DNA of 64,000 nucleotides, from assembly GCA_964247055.1 (NCBI GenBank), contig OZ176054.1, forward strand, positions 3,038,001-3,102,000, written 5' to 3'. The position numbers were made by a program, and so were the translations under genes. Below are positions 1 through 11,872 of this stretch, one piece after another; positions within the stretch are counted from its first letter, which is position 1; each line of letters opens with the position of its first letter. Below the pieces are notes generated by a model, which was given only the letters and a program-made list of their open reading frames with translations, ran no database searches and was not told the DNA's origin. This DNA comes from Paragordius varius. Its lineage: Eukaryota > Nematomorpha.

Positions 1-1310
1 ATTATCTTTGCTAAAATTATTATAAAAAGAACTGGTTGACCATTTTACTATGGATATAAAATTTGGGAATATGGAAAATGTATTTGATTACACTAATCAA
101 AAAATTAAAATGATAATTGATTCGATAGTGTTGATAGTTAAATGCAAAAAGCTATAGTATTTATTTTGTAACTGAAAGTTAAACCGAGTAACTGTATTAA
201 AATTTTCTTAAATAAAATTATCACAAGAGTGTCCGCCAGCTTAATGAACCACACAATTGGATTATCAGTAATATTTTTCGAAAAATCCTTGTCCGTGTTC
301 TATAACCTCTACTTTGAAAAGAGCTTGGCCAAGTTGACAATTGTTTTAATGAATTTAATACATTTATTATAATAATTTTTAATTGTACCACTACGTCCGA
401 AATCGGGGTGAATACAAAAATATCCTGATGAAAATTATATATATTTATCATAACTACCGAAATTGCTAATTTTTTTAATTTATTTATTGCGTTGCCAAAA
501 TCTGGAAACTCATATTTACCTATATAATATAAAAATAAAGAGCTTAAATTATTAAATTTTTTGATGGATAAAACAGGTAAAGATGAACTTTTAGAAATAT
601 CCAATTTAAGGATATTATTTATTATGAATTAATATTTAAGGGTCTTAAAACTCTACAACACCTAACATTCAATAGTTAATAAATCTAGACTCTAATATTA
701 AAAAATAAATGATAAGAAAAATGATAAATATTTGATAATTTCGCTTAGATTTAATATATAATATATTTTTTAAAATTTTAAAAGTCATATTTATATGAAT
801 TTACGAAAATTATACTAACCCGCGAACTGAACATTGGGCACCCCTGTTTAAATATTTATATAGCCAATAATTAATCGAAACAAATGACAGCTTTAAAATT
901 TAATTAAATTTTCTGCCGGACAATTATTTTTTAATGTTTAAATTCTAGTATACGCGAGTTTGTCCAACCTAGAATTATTTTGACGTCAAAAATTATTTTT
1001 ATAATATTACATCTAATTCGGATATCGGTTTATATACTATATATAATTGCTTTGAAATAAACATTTACTACAAAAGGTAATGAATGCAGTGTTTGATAAC
1101 AGACAATTACAATTTAAAATTAAACCATTTTATGTTTTAGTAAAGCTTAAAAATTAATCATGACATTGGGCCAAATTTTAAAATTTAGATTCCGAGGCCT
1201 TTTAAGCGCATTAAAAAGTATTTAAAAAAATTAAATTAATGCTCAACTTAACCTTTTTAGCCCATTTACTTGATTAGGGTTGTGTATAGCCGTGGTCCCC
1301 AACCTTATGT
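1..1310. other. Gene-free A/T-rich spacer
   Basis: I see no exon with recognisable protein similarity on either strand. The longest open frame (604 back to 221, minus) has skewed Phe/Ile/Leu-rich composition and no motif I know. At about 830-846 there is a lone terminus reading GGGCACCCCTG, which resembles the ends of short hAT-type elements seen elsewhere in the window (14464, 43394). Confidence 0.6.
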
Positions 1311-1640
1311 AACACTTGGATACAACACATTCATTTAGTCCTTCGATTCAAATTGGTGTAGTTAGATACCCCAGGCCTGTTTAAAATTAAATTCTTTGAA
1401 AAATATGGAAGGAATCGAAACCATGGCAAAATTTTGCACTTATATAACCTTAATAAACCGAAATATATAAAAAAATTCATTCAAAAATACTTGATATTAG
1501 TTATTTTAAGCTAAAACCGAAGGTAAAAATTTACTCAACGTGACATGTGTGCAATGGTAAAATTGAAAAATAATACAAAAAAACCGCTTTTTCTATTTCT
1601 ATCGATGTTAGATGTAATCCAATTTGAATCGAAATGTTAA
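1311..1640 (-). mobile_element. TTAA inverted-repeat element, family 1, internally deleted copy
   Basis: It starts AACACTTGGATACAAC and matches the first ~310 bases of the copy at 3000-3553. It then jumps directly to the opposite terminus (AATTTGAATCGAAATGTTAA), so the middle third is missing. Termini of the TTAACACTT type flanked by TTAA suggest a non-autonomous piggyBac-like element. No coding capacity. Confidence 0.75.
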
Positions 1641-2999
1641 TTCAGGCTACCATTTGAAAATAAAAATTCTTGCCCCCTCACCTACTCCCAAAAAATCCAA
1701 GATAAACAAGTAAAATTTATTATATAATTTTAAAAATCCCAATCATGAGATCCTTGCTGAAATATATTTTCATATCGGTGACAAATCTTGATAGTCTGCA
1801 CCTGAGATCCTCATTAATCTTCAATTTTTATTTTTAAATTAAATTTTCCAAATTTTTCGCGCCTCCCCTTAATTTTTATACGTCCTTGGGCGGAGCTTTG
1901 CCTCCTTTTGGGACCCACTAAGCATAATTAAGTATTAAATAATATGCATTTAATCATATTTTGACCGCAATATTCTTTTATTAAGATCAGTTGTTTCATT
2001 TGATTGTAGAAATCGAAGATACACTATATTAAACATATTTATTTGCCTGTTTTAAAGCGATTTAAAATATAGTGTAAATATTTTGGGATGGTTTTAAATT
2101 ACTTTCTGAATAATTTTAAAATCATGCAGAAAGGCCAAAGAATGCATTATTATAATTTGGTCTAGTTACTTTTTATCAAATGTAAAATCGTTCCGGGCCC
2201 GAATAATAGAGTAGTGAATGTGATTATATAAGAGTGTTAACGTTAGTTTTATGGTGGAATTCGAAAATATTATAATTTGCTAAAAGGTGCTAAAAAATGG
2301 TACCAAATTAGTTTGATCCTTTTTAAGTTATTTTTTGATAACCAATTAGTTGACGAGTCACAAGTTAGCCCTATTTGAATCAAACAAAAATAAAATATTT
2401 TTTATTTAATAATAAAATAGTTTCTAGTAAATATAGCTTTATATTTTATAAAATAAACAATTTTAAATATTAAAAAAAATATAAAAATTATTAGAGATAA
2501 ATAAATGGTTTATTAGCATCTTTGAAGTAGTTTTTACCACAGAATCGAGATCTTAAAATCATTTAAAGTATTAAATTTTTTAATATAGATTCTTTAGCTC
2601 TTTAGGATGGCGCTTTTTTAAAAGAATATAAAAATAAAACTATACCTGCTCAAGCTTAGCCGGCATTTTTACCTTAGATTTCAAATTTAATACAACAGAA
2701 AACAAATAATTTTTTTGGAATAATATAATTATTTATCATTAAAAAGTTTAATAAATTTTATCAGGTTTACATTTTTTAAACAGCTGTTTGTCGCGTGTCT
2801 GACTACCCCAATTTTGATTTCTAGAAGCTAAAAAATATTTATTCGTCTAATACTAAAAGCAATGTTTGTATTAATTAAGAAATAACCTTAACTTTTCTAG
2901 ACAAATTCAAAAACACCACAAAATTTTTCTGAAATATGAAAAATAATTTTTTTTATAATACATAGAATAACTAAAAATATAACGGGATAATAATATCTT
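1641..2999. other. Gene-free spacer
   Basis: No supported exon. Around 2010-2070 there is a phrase (TTTATTTGCCTGTTTTAAAGCG) resembling the interior of family 2 TTAA elements, so this may hold a very old copy. Otherwise nothing is recognisable. Confidence 0.5.
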
Positions 3000-3553
3000 A
3001 ACACTTGAATACAACACATTCATTTTAGTCTTTCGATTAAAAATGGGGTAGTTAGATACCCAGACCTGTTTAAAATTGAATTCTTTAAATAATATGGAAG
3101 GAATCGAAACCATGGCAATATTTTGCACCTATATAACATTAAAAAGCCGAAAGATATAAAAAATTTTATTCAAAAATACCTCATTTTATTTATTTTAAGC
3201 TAAGACCGAAAGGTAAAAATTTAGTCACATGACATGTGTGCAATGGTAAAATTGAAAAATAATACAAAATGAACCGCTATGTTAGATGTAATCTAAAAAT
3301 TAGCTTTAATTTTACCCTTAAAATTAAATGAAGACGATATTTTCTAAAAAATTTGTAAAATAAAAATGGCATTGAAGTAGTTTGATATGAAACTTTTTTT
3401 AAAACAAAATTTTATTTAGATATTTTGGCATATTTATATAATTTTTGATAGGATAGAAGCATAAATTTAAATTGGGACCGTTTCCTTCAATAGTTTTCTA
3501 AAATCTTAATTTTTAGTTTGGGATATTTATATACCCCAAATTGAATCGAAGTG
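3000..3553 (-). mobile_element. TTAA inverted-repeat element, family 1, full-length copy
   Basis: A ~554-base element in the opposite orientation to its neighbour at 3598-4177, 45 bases away. Its ends are AACACTTGAATACAAC and CCAAATTGAATCGAAGTG. Like the other copies it carries a subterminal GGGGTA...TACCC palindrome near each end. It has no transposase and would depend on an autonomous relative. The small open frame at 3128-2907 is a shadow of this repeat. Confidence 0.85.
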
Positions 3554-3597
3554 ATAAAGAAAATTATAATAAATATATAATTGCAAAAAAAGCTTTT

Positions 3598-4177
3598 AAC
3601 ACTTCGATTCCAATTGGGGTATCTAAATACCCCAGACAATATTTAAATTAAATTTTTAAAAAGCTACTGAAAGAAACGGTCCCAATTTAAATGCTTCTAA
3701 CCTAATAAAAATTATATAAATAAGCCGAAATATCTAAATGAAATTTGGTTTTGAAAAAAAATTCCATATCAAACTACTTGGAAGCCATTTTTATTTTACA
3801 ACATTTTTGCAAAAAATCGTGTTTATTTTATTTTAAAGCAAAAATAAAAGCTAAATTTTTATTTATATCACATCTAACATTGATAGAAACAGAAAAAGGG
3901 GTTTATTTTCCTTTCTTTTTGAATTTAGCTTGTGCACACATGTCAGGTTGACTAAATTTTTACCTTGAGGTTTTACCTAAAAATAAGTAATATCAAGTAT
4001 TTTCGAAACAAATTTTTTATATATTTTGATTCATTAATGTTATAAAAGTGCAAAATTTTGCCATGGTTTCAATCCATTCCATATTTTTTGAATTCTTTAA
4101 TATTAAACAAGCCTGGGGATCCAACTACCCAAATTTGAATCGAAAGACTGAAATGGATGTGTTGTATCCAAGTGTTA
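3598..4177 (+). mobile_element. TTAA inverted-repeat element, family 1, full-length copy
   Basis: It begins TTAACACTTCGATTCC and ends CCAAGTGTTAA, so both ends abut TTAA, the target duplication typical of piggyBac-type transposition. The left end carries GGGGTATCTAAATACCCC, an imperfect palindrome; the right end has a matching one. It ends only 44 bases before the start codon of the ATP synthase subunit e gene, so it probably lies in or at that gene's promoter. Confidence 0.88.
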
Positions 4178-4221
4178 ATTTAATACAAACATAACACATT
4201 TCGCTGCTCGGAAAACGCGAG

Positions 4222-4532
4222 ATGGAGCTAACGAGAAAAATTGTCTTTCAGCCACCAAAGGAGGTTTCTCCTCTGATTCGAGGGGCCAGATGGGCTTTTC
4301 TTTTTACAGGTATTATATACGGATTCTTGAGGAACAGTTAATAATACTTTTAAATTTAGGGCATTTAGCAAAGAAAGAAGTTAAAATACGAGAACTTCAA
4401 ATGCAGCAAAAGAAAATAAAAGATGCATATGATCACAAAATAAAAGAAATTTTTGATAAAGGTTACAATATATATTTTATTTTCACAGAGGAAATGCAAA
4501 ACTTGAGCAAAGAACTCAATTCTCCCCTTTAA
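4222..4532 (+). CDS. ATP5ME: ATP synthase subunit e, mitochondrial (F1Fo, membrane part)
   Basis: Three exons (4222-4336, 4360-4461, 4489-4532) give 86 residues. Residues 11-34 contain PPKEVSPLIRGAR followed by a hydrophobic stretch ending in YG, the hallmark of subunit e (PVQVSPLIKLGRY...AYG in vertebrates). A highly charged helix follows (KKEVKIRELQMQQKKIKD), as in the family, ending ELNSPL. Subunit e is a small inner-membrane protein that stabilises ATP synthase dimers together with subunit g. The two introns are only 23 and 27 bases. Without removing the first the frame stops at once; without the second a hydrophobic YNIYFIFT block interrupts the charged helix. Vertebrate subunit e is about 69 residues, so the N-terminus here is slightly longer. 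An AATAAA lies at 4560. The 3' end is ~50 bases from the stop of the converging SLC9B gene. Confidence 0.88.
4337..4359 (+). other. Ultra-short intron (23 bases) in ATP synthase e gene
   Basis: Starts GTTAATAAT and ends AAATTTAG; phase 1. Removal changes AAC AGT TAA (stop) into AAC AGG CAT and continues into the conserved charged helix. The length is not a multiple of three, so the frame itself demands its removal. Confidence 0.88.
4462..4488 (+). other. Ultra-short intron (27 bases) in ATP synthase e gene
   Basis: Starts GTTACAATAT and ends TTTTCACAG; phase 1. It is a multiple of three and open, so read-through would also be possible, but it would insert nine mostly hydrophobic residues in a charged helix. 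Splicing gives FDKEEMQNLSKEL. Confidence 0.78.
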
Positions 4533-4582
4533 TTATACTTTAAATTTTTGCAATTTATAAATAAATTTTGAGCTTGTCCTGT

Positions 4583-7500
4583 TTACAAATGAGATTCCGT
4601 ATTTTCCAATGGTATTTCTACACTTTTGAATGTACTATTTGGATTTCCATTAAGAAAAATAAGATTGTCAGGTTTTTCGTCAAAATTTGTTTCATTCAAA
4701 TTTTCCCGAGAAAGTCGTTTATCTTTTATTAGAAGCTTAGGTCCTGATTTGTCGATCGCTATAGCGCCCAAAGGTGCAGTTACCAATATTACAATTATTG
4801 ATGCGACTAAAATCTAAAAAATATTTAATATACTAAAAGCTATGGAATTATAAATAAACTGTAATGCCTATGATATGATATGGGTACATATTAGCAATTT
4901 GTGTTTTTAAATTTAGTTTTCATTAAAATAGCAATAAATATGCTGATATAAGTGCAAAAATATTTTTTCAAAATTTGATGATGCGTTAAACCAGTATTAT
5001 TCGCCAAAATATTTTGTTGGCCGCTTAAGGATTTTTAATTTTTTTAAATTGCGGGTCGGACAAAATAATTTTGAAATTTAAAATCCAGCACATTATCTTC
5101 CTTTCAGAGGCAAAGTAGGGCCGGATTTCTATACAACATAGTTTTATCTAAGATTATAACTGTTCTAAAGTTTTTTATGATCAATTTTGTTTGGAACTTT
5201 TCTAATTAACATGTTACATTAGCATTTTCATACAAATTTTAGGATGGGGATCTTTGAGTTCAGTAACTACTTTTAATATCTGTTTTACTGGTTTATATCA
5301 ATAGTAAGGCGAATTATGACGCCCTGATTAAATTAAAAATGGCATTTTTTACATTCATTATAAAAAATTTACTATTCTCATTTTAAAACATCTTTTTCCG
5401 CAAACGATTGTCATACTTTTTAACCATAAGGAGAAAAGACACATCAAAGGTTTTCAAAAACATTTGCCGTATTGCTTTCCTATTTTTAACTTTGCAATAC
5501 TATAATAAAAACGCAAAAACCCTAAAAGCATATTAAATTTTTACATAGTTTTTACTAAAACGTTTTTGAAATTTTTAGCAGCGCCCATTTCTTGACAAAA
5601 TTATATTAACCTTTTTAATCAATAATTCAGCTAATCACATACCGTTAGATATTTTTGGGCAAGAAATTTTAACCCAATCGAATTTCTAAATTTAATTAAA
5701 ATGATATATACCATATTCATGGTTAGAAGATTTATTATTCATAACATTTCATGGCTTTTTGGGGATAGTTTTATATCTCAGACGATTTGAAATTCGAATC
5801 TCTTAAAAAGTATTCAATGTATTAGGCCGAATTTAGAAATATCTTTAGTGTTTTAGGCGCATAATACAATTATAAAATTGTAAATAATCCTCACCAAAAA
5901 CTTTTCCACCGCCATTTTTTTTTCTTTATATTTTTTAATCGCTAATACAACAGGCAAATAAATTTAAATTATGGTTAGAAAATGTAAATAATTAATATAG
6001 TAAAATCAAAACTTTTTATTTCATAGAGGATAACACAATATTTGCTAATTAGATTTTGAGTAAAATAATTGCAAAACAGTAGTTGATATACAAGATAGAG
6101 CTCGGGGATATAAATTACTCTAATCATGGGGCCAAAAAAGTAATAGTCATGAAGTGTTAATATCTACTGTTAAAGGTTATATTTTTATTCTTGCTTTTTT
6201 AATATTGTCAAAAAAATATGATATTAATAAGTATCCAACCTCCTTTTTCATTAAATGGAATAAATCGTAATTAATTTATTTATAAAATAGTAAAAAAATT
6301 GATTTATGTTTTATTTAAAAATATTAATTAATAAATAAATAATAATTTATACCATATTGGCCCATTCGAGTTTAAGTGCATCATTGAAATGCATCCTTTG
6401 TACAGAATCTAAAGCCAAAGATCCTATTGCTGCCTAAACAAAAAATTATTTTAGTTACATAACGATTAAAAGTAAATTTTTAGATAATAGCTCGTATAAT
6501 GAAAAAAATAGCATTTATATTTAAAAAAATATATTTTTTTATCAGGTGTATATTAGACATAATTAATTAAATTACATAAAAAAATATTAGTATATAAGTT
6601 TGGAATTTAAATAAATAAAGTATTTATACAAACTTAGCAACAAAATTACTCACAAAAGGATGTATTTAAAACATAAATCAATAAAAAAAAATTTTATATA
6701 TATACATATTTATATAGGTTAAAACTTAAAACTTTTTTTGTTGTACATACATAACTTACTTGAACAGTTGCTTTTGGTGTCCATGTAATTCCAAAAAAAA
6801 TTTTTTCAGAATATGAAAAATTATCACCAAAGACGCATAGAATTGCACACATGGAGCGTATGGAGCCTCCAATGATTATAAGTAAAATGCAATATCCTTT
6901 ATGAAAATGAAAGATTTAGGTTCAAAGATATAGATTTATACCATAAATTGTTTTTATAAATTAAAACTTAATATTTTAATTTTGATAGATTTTTTCACAA
7001 ATTTGAATAAATTACAAAAAAATAAAACTAAAATATAAATATTTTCCAAAAAGATAACCATACTTTTCCAAACTTAGATTTTTTTTATATACATTGTACT
7101 ATCAATTTTTAAATTATAACAAAACATTAAAGTATAAAAAACTAATATTTTTTTGTTTTTAATAGAAACTTTCCTTTTTCTATAACTTTAGGATCACAAT
7201 TGTAAAATAATTTTTAGCAAGCATCTTTCCCTTTTCGACATATGAAAAACCAGTAAAAAAGTTTTTTCTTCCTTTCAATACAATATACGTTACTGTAATA
7301 AAGATGTAAAAAATTTCAAATTGTTAAATAAAATAAGAGACATATTGCAATAAATTATTTCCAAGCAAAATTAAATTACCGAAAAATGTTGGCTTTATAG
7401 CTCTAATATCCATTTGTAAACCAATCAATCCAAAAAGCAGCGGTTGAAAAAAATCCCAAATAAATTTGAAATCACGGCTAACAACATTCTAAAACATTTT

Positions 7501-10500
7501 ATAAATAACCATAAATGACTGATTATATGATAATTTTTCAGGATGTGTAACTATTTCAACCATAAATTAAAATAAAATTTTAATTAAAGTAGTAAAAAAG
7601 TCTTTTATATAAATTTGTTGTGTTTAACAGATAATGCATTCGTGTTCATGATGGTTTTTAATAAATAACTAGATAAAAACTTTGTTTACCATGGTATATA
7701 ATTGATGAAAAATTATGGTATTTTTAAATATGCAAGATTTTAGTATATCTCTTTAATTGTAATTGTAAAATTGGCGGAAATATTAATGTCTAAACGGCTA
7801 CTTTTAATTTTTTGGCATAGTAATAACATTATATATTTTAGGTAATGGTTATTGTTTATGTCAAACCGGTAATTATACAACTTTAAAATTATTATTAAAA
7901 ACTAATTATCTTAAGCAGCCCCGTAACATTATATGACCATACTTTTTACAAAAAGATGATACCTTAAAGATGTATTACAACTTAAACTTAATTTAGAAAG
8001 TTTATGTTTTATCCAATACTTTAGTATGGCCCCGGTCCCTAAAAAAGGTTTGAAAGCTTAAAAACTTTTTAAATTTTAAAAACAAACTGGGTATGTTAGA
8101 TAAGGTAAAAATTTACACATACATACATACATTGTATTTATTGCCACGTTGAAACCAACCATAACATGCCACTAGGGTGAGTGTCAAAGTTCCTAAAGAT
8201 CCAGCTCCAGAAAATGAAACACTCTTCCCCCCAAACACAGCAAAAACTCCCATGGAACAAAGGAAGGCAAATCGAAATCGAGAACGTATTGGTTCCGGCT
8301 ATTAGTAAGAGAATAAAGTAGTAAGTTTTATCAATTTTTTTATTTTGAAAAAAATTATCGCGGACAAAATTTAACTTGTATAGGTAGTACTTCTCCACAT
8401 ATTTAATCCATATTTTATTCATGCTAATCACTATGCGACCCTTATGATTTTTAAATAAGGACTTAATATTTTTAAGTTTTAATTGTTCAATTATGCTTTG
8501 AACTTATTAGTTTTGTTGGTATTTAAAGATTTAATAATGAGCCAAAAATAAAAATAATGATGTTTTGAATTTTATATTAATTTAAATTTGATCAAAAAAC
8601 TTAAATTTAAATACTTTATATAAAAACAAATAACATATATTTTTCCCGAAATCGCGGGGCATTATTAGGGGGTTTACAGTATTTACAGTCATGTATATGT
8701 AGAATTGACAGAAATTCGTTTTTAAATGATTATAATTTGTTTTTAATTGTTTTGATGTATGATATGTCAACTTTCAACATGCAGCATTAAAATAATTATA
8801 GCTTATATATTATAAACAATTAAAAACAAAGTAAAATCAATTAAAAACGTATATATGACAATTCTAAACATACATGACTGTAATTTACTGAGAAAATTGA
8901 CTAAAAAGCGCTATCCAAAGAATTTAAGCGTTTATGTTGATTACTATAGAATTATTTCAATGTATATAAATATTTTATGGGACTAATTTTATTGAACATA
9001 TATAAAAAATTTAATCAAGCTTTTTGTAAACAATGATAACTATTCAATTCCGTTATTACCGTTTTATGAGATGGAAAATACCATAGAAAAATGCCACAAG
9101 CAAAACCATAAGCTAATCCAAGAATAATCTCTAATGGTCCATGGAAAGCGGTATATAATTTGTTTTCTAAATCGCGTAAAAAAATTATATAAATTCATTA
9201 TATTGGACATTAAATTTACTTATAGAATGAGGTAATTTCATAAAAAAATTTATATATCAACACTAAAATAATAGGATATTTGACGACCCCTGCTATATTA
9301 TATAAATACATTAATTCCAGAGAATAAAAAATATCAAAAACACTGAAATAAAGTCAATATTTTTTTTACCTTCAGGAGCTCCAATAATAATACTTAAAAT
9401 TTTAATTTGTCAAGAATATTAGGAAAGGAATATTCCAAGTTATATTTTTATAAAAATCTAAAGGCCATGATTTTATATCAATTATTTTTATAATTCATAT
9501 TGTAATGCACATATATATTTTTGCATATTTATTTCAAATAACCCTGAGTAATCAACCACTTTACAATACCAAATTTGTAAAAGAATAAGAACTATTTTTA
9601 TATCATCCTACTACAAAAATGCCTACATTTTAACGCAAAGATCACAAAAAATGTATAATAAAATTTACGGTCAAGTTTTGAAAGTGGTAAGGCAATTTCA
9701 CTGGAAATGGCGAATCCCATGATAGCTATGGGTCCATCAATCCCGCTGGCAACTAAGATTAGAGTGGGAATCCCCTTGGTAACGCCATACCCTTGTTCTT
9801 GAAGCTTTACTAAAGATGGAACAATAACTGCCGGTGAGAGGGGACTCATAACAAAACTGTAAACAAACATAAACGAAAAAAAAAATCAAAATTGAATAAA
9901 TATGCATATATGTCTTGGCATATCAGGAGAAAGTATTTGAGTAATTTTCAGACAAAAATAAAATTTAACCCAATCTTCCATATAAATGGCTTATGAAACT
10001 GCCCAAAAAAAATATGATTCAATTTTTTTTAAAAATGGAAAATTTTTGCACATTATTTTTTTGTTATAAGGAATTACATTAAAACGCTTTTTAATCATAT
10101 TAATAGGTTCAACCCATTTTTATATTTAGAAATTGAATTAATATTATCTAATATTATGAAAAAGCTTAAATAATATGCATATATTTGTTTCGTTTCAAAT
10201 TACTCAAAATAATTTTTTTATATATATTTCCTGACGTAATTTTTTAACACAGAGCAATTAAAAAAAATTTTTTCGTATTAGACGGCTTATTAAAAAAATC
10301 TTATCAAACTTTTTGTCATCAAATGGATAATATTAATTGAATTGAAAAACTAATATTAATTATAAATAAAAAATAAATTTAATATTTTATATATCTTTGT
10401 ATCATCTTAACAAAATCGTCATTAGTTGTAAATGACTTGTATATTTAAATTAGATTTGAGAACTATTAAATTAGTAGTCTGTAGAAATGTAAAAAAGTAA

Positions 10501-11346
10501 GATTTTTAATTACTTGATAATTAGGTTTTACTAGCTTAATTATATTAGAAAACTGAACGCCTTAAACAAATACGTTGATAATATATATGAATTTGAAATT
10601 AAATTTAAAATTATTATCCTATTTTTTTGTAAAAAATTGGCTTACAACGATAAAACGTACGTTAAACTTAAAGAGGCGCATATCGCAAAATTTAACTAAG
10701 TTATAAAAAGACAAAGGAAGAAATTTAAAATCAAATTACCCCAACATAAACGCCCATGGCCATGGTAATTTCATTATGAAATGTCCTAGGACGCCAACTA
10801 TCAGAGACTCTGTGACGCAAGGAATAAATGAAAGTTTAACCACATTCCATTTTTGATTGAGTAAGACTTTTGTGTTACATTTCAAAGCACCGTGTACAAG
10901 AATTATCACTAGAGAAAGGCTTCTATACAATAATATATAATTTATAGAATTTATTTAACATTTAGGAGGCGAAATATATTAAATACTTTATAACTACACT
11001 CCAGTTAGATAATATGTAGGGTGATATATCAATACTTTTTATATTTTTAAACAAAATTCCGGATATTAACATCCCTAACAAAGTTATTAATTTAATACCT
11101 AAAAGTGGCGGTAGACCTAAAAAATTTATAAGCATTCCGCCAAAATAACTGGCTAAAAAAAGAATGAAAAAGCTAAATAAATTATGGGCTGGTAAAAATT
11201 TATCAAAAAATATAGTATAAAAGGCTCCATAAACTAAAAAATATATGTTTATATTTACGAAAAAGTAGGAATGTTACATAACTGATGGCAATATTTAAAT
11301 TTTTATCCACAAGAGTTCCAATTTTTTTAAAAATTTTCATATGCAT
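4583..11346 (-). CDS. SLC9B: Sodium/proton antiporter of the SLC9B (NHA) family
   Basis: Ten coding exons on the minus strand: 11346-11259, 11233-10987, 10922-10740, 9856-9669, 9166-9060, 8298-8131, 7488-7380, 6896-6760, 6433-6353 and 4813-4583. All phases join and give 512 residues (human NHA2 has 537). Family landmarks appear in order: LPPLLG and LGMLISG, VIILVHG, SPLSPAVIVPSLV with GYGVTKGIPTL, GPLEIILGLAYGF, SGAGSLGTL, WDFFQPLLFGLIG, EKIFFGITWTPKATVQAA and VTAPLGAIAI. These helices form the antiporter fold that exchanges Na+ or Li+ for H+ across plasma or organelle membranes. The salt-bridge lysine of PKATVQ (about K405) is present, but the aspartate pair that binds the ion (GSFDDILA in NHA2) reads SGIDGPIA (D213, G214). 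The intron between the first two exons listed is only 25 bases. The start used is the first ATG after an in-frame stop; a cytosolic N-terminal exon may exist further upstream (12805-12743). The C-terminal tail is hydrophilic and unconserved. Confidence 0.93.
5743..6160 (-). mobile_element. TTAA inverted-repeat element, family 2, in last SLC9B intron
   Basis: Read on the minus strand it begins TTAACACTTCATGACTATTA at 6160 and ends near 5743 with CATGAAATGTTA, the inverted end. The interior (TTTATTTGCCTGTTGTATTAGCG) matches copies at 14758-15297 and in the two halves around the hAT element at 25899-29241. It is ~420 bases, non-coding and shares TTAACACTTC termini with family 1. Confidence 0.75.
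8686..8880. mobile_element. Short inverted-repeat element with TA ends in an SLC9B intron
   Basis: About 70 bases at each end are reverse complements: CAGTCATGTATATGTAG on the left matches CATACATGACTG on the right. TA lies directly outside both ends. The 195-base size and TA flanks suggest a Tc1/mariner-type miniature element. It sits in the intron between exons 9166-9060 and 8298-8131. Confidence 0.75.
11234..11258 (-). other. Ultra-short intron (25 bases) in SLC9B
   Basis: Begins GTAAATATAAACAT and ends TTTTTTAG on the minus strand; phase 1. Its length is not a multiple of three. Unspliced, the frame stops within a few codons; spliced, it joins VTFLLF to LYGAFYTIFF within the first membrane helix, matching the corresponding NHA2 segment. 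Confidence 0.85.
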
Positions 11347-11631
11347 TACATATGTTGTTAAGCGTGATCATTACTCTATCAAAATATTTTAAAATCTTTT
11401 TGAGCTTGGTGTATTACGATACATATTGGGGTGTTTTGTCGCACAATTTAAGTTAATTTTACCAGAAAAATTTTATAATTTAACATGTTACAAAACTTAT
11501 TCTTACGGTTTTAAGTAAAAAATGTTGCATCCAAATCCCAAACAGTTGTAATTTATTATTGCTTTAATATGGAAACAAAAGCCTATCTAAAATATTTTTA
11601 ACTGCAGTATTGTTTTATAAATTTTACAATT

Positions 11632-11872
11632 AGGCCGCAAAAATTCTGATATTTGATCATGCTTTAACAATGGGACTCGCCAAAAAATTTTATAGGGCCA
11701 CAATATACACATCTTATAAGGGCCGCGCACCATATCTAAAATATTTATAATAGATTTATAGCTGTTTAGCCATTTAAGTATATCAAATTTGATAAATAAT
11801 CAGAACCATAAAAAATCACTTTTAGGGATACATGCGGCCCCTAGGTCGCGAGTTGAGTACCACTGCTTCAAA
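11632..11872. mobile_element. Remnant of a short hAT-type element
   Basis: The right edge reads GAGTACCACTG, identical to the right end of the decayed hAT element at 52215, after a stretch rich in GGCCGC and GGCCCC motifs, as in that element. I cannot place the left end, so the extent is approximate. No coding content. Confidence 0.4.

Noticed and set aside
221-604. 127-residue minus-strand open frame
   Set aside because: Phe/Ile/Leu/Asn composition is that expected of A/T-rich chance frames, and there is no motif or splice context.
3745-3951. Open frame on the plus strand
   Set aside because: Lies wholly inside a TTAA element and is disrupted or different in the other copies (29997, 54181), so it is not protein-coding.
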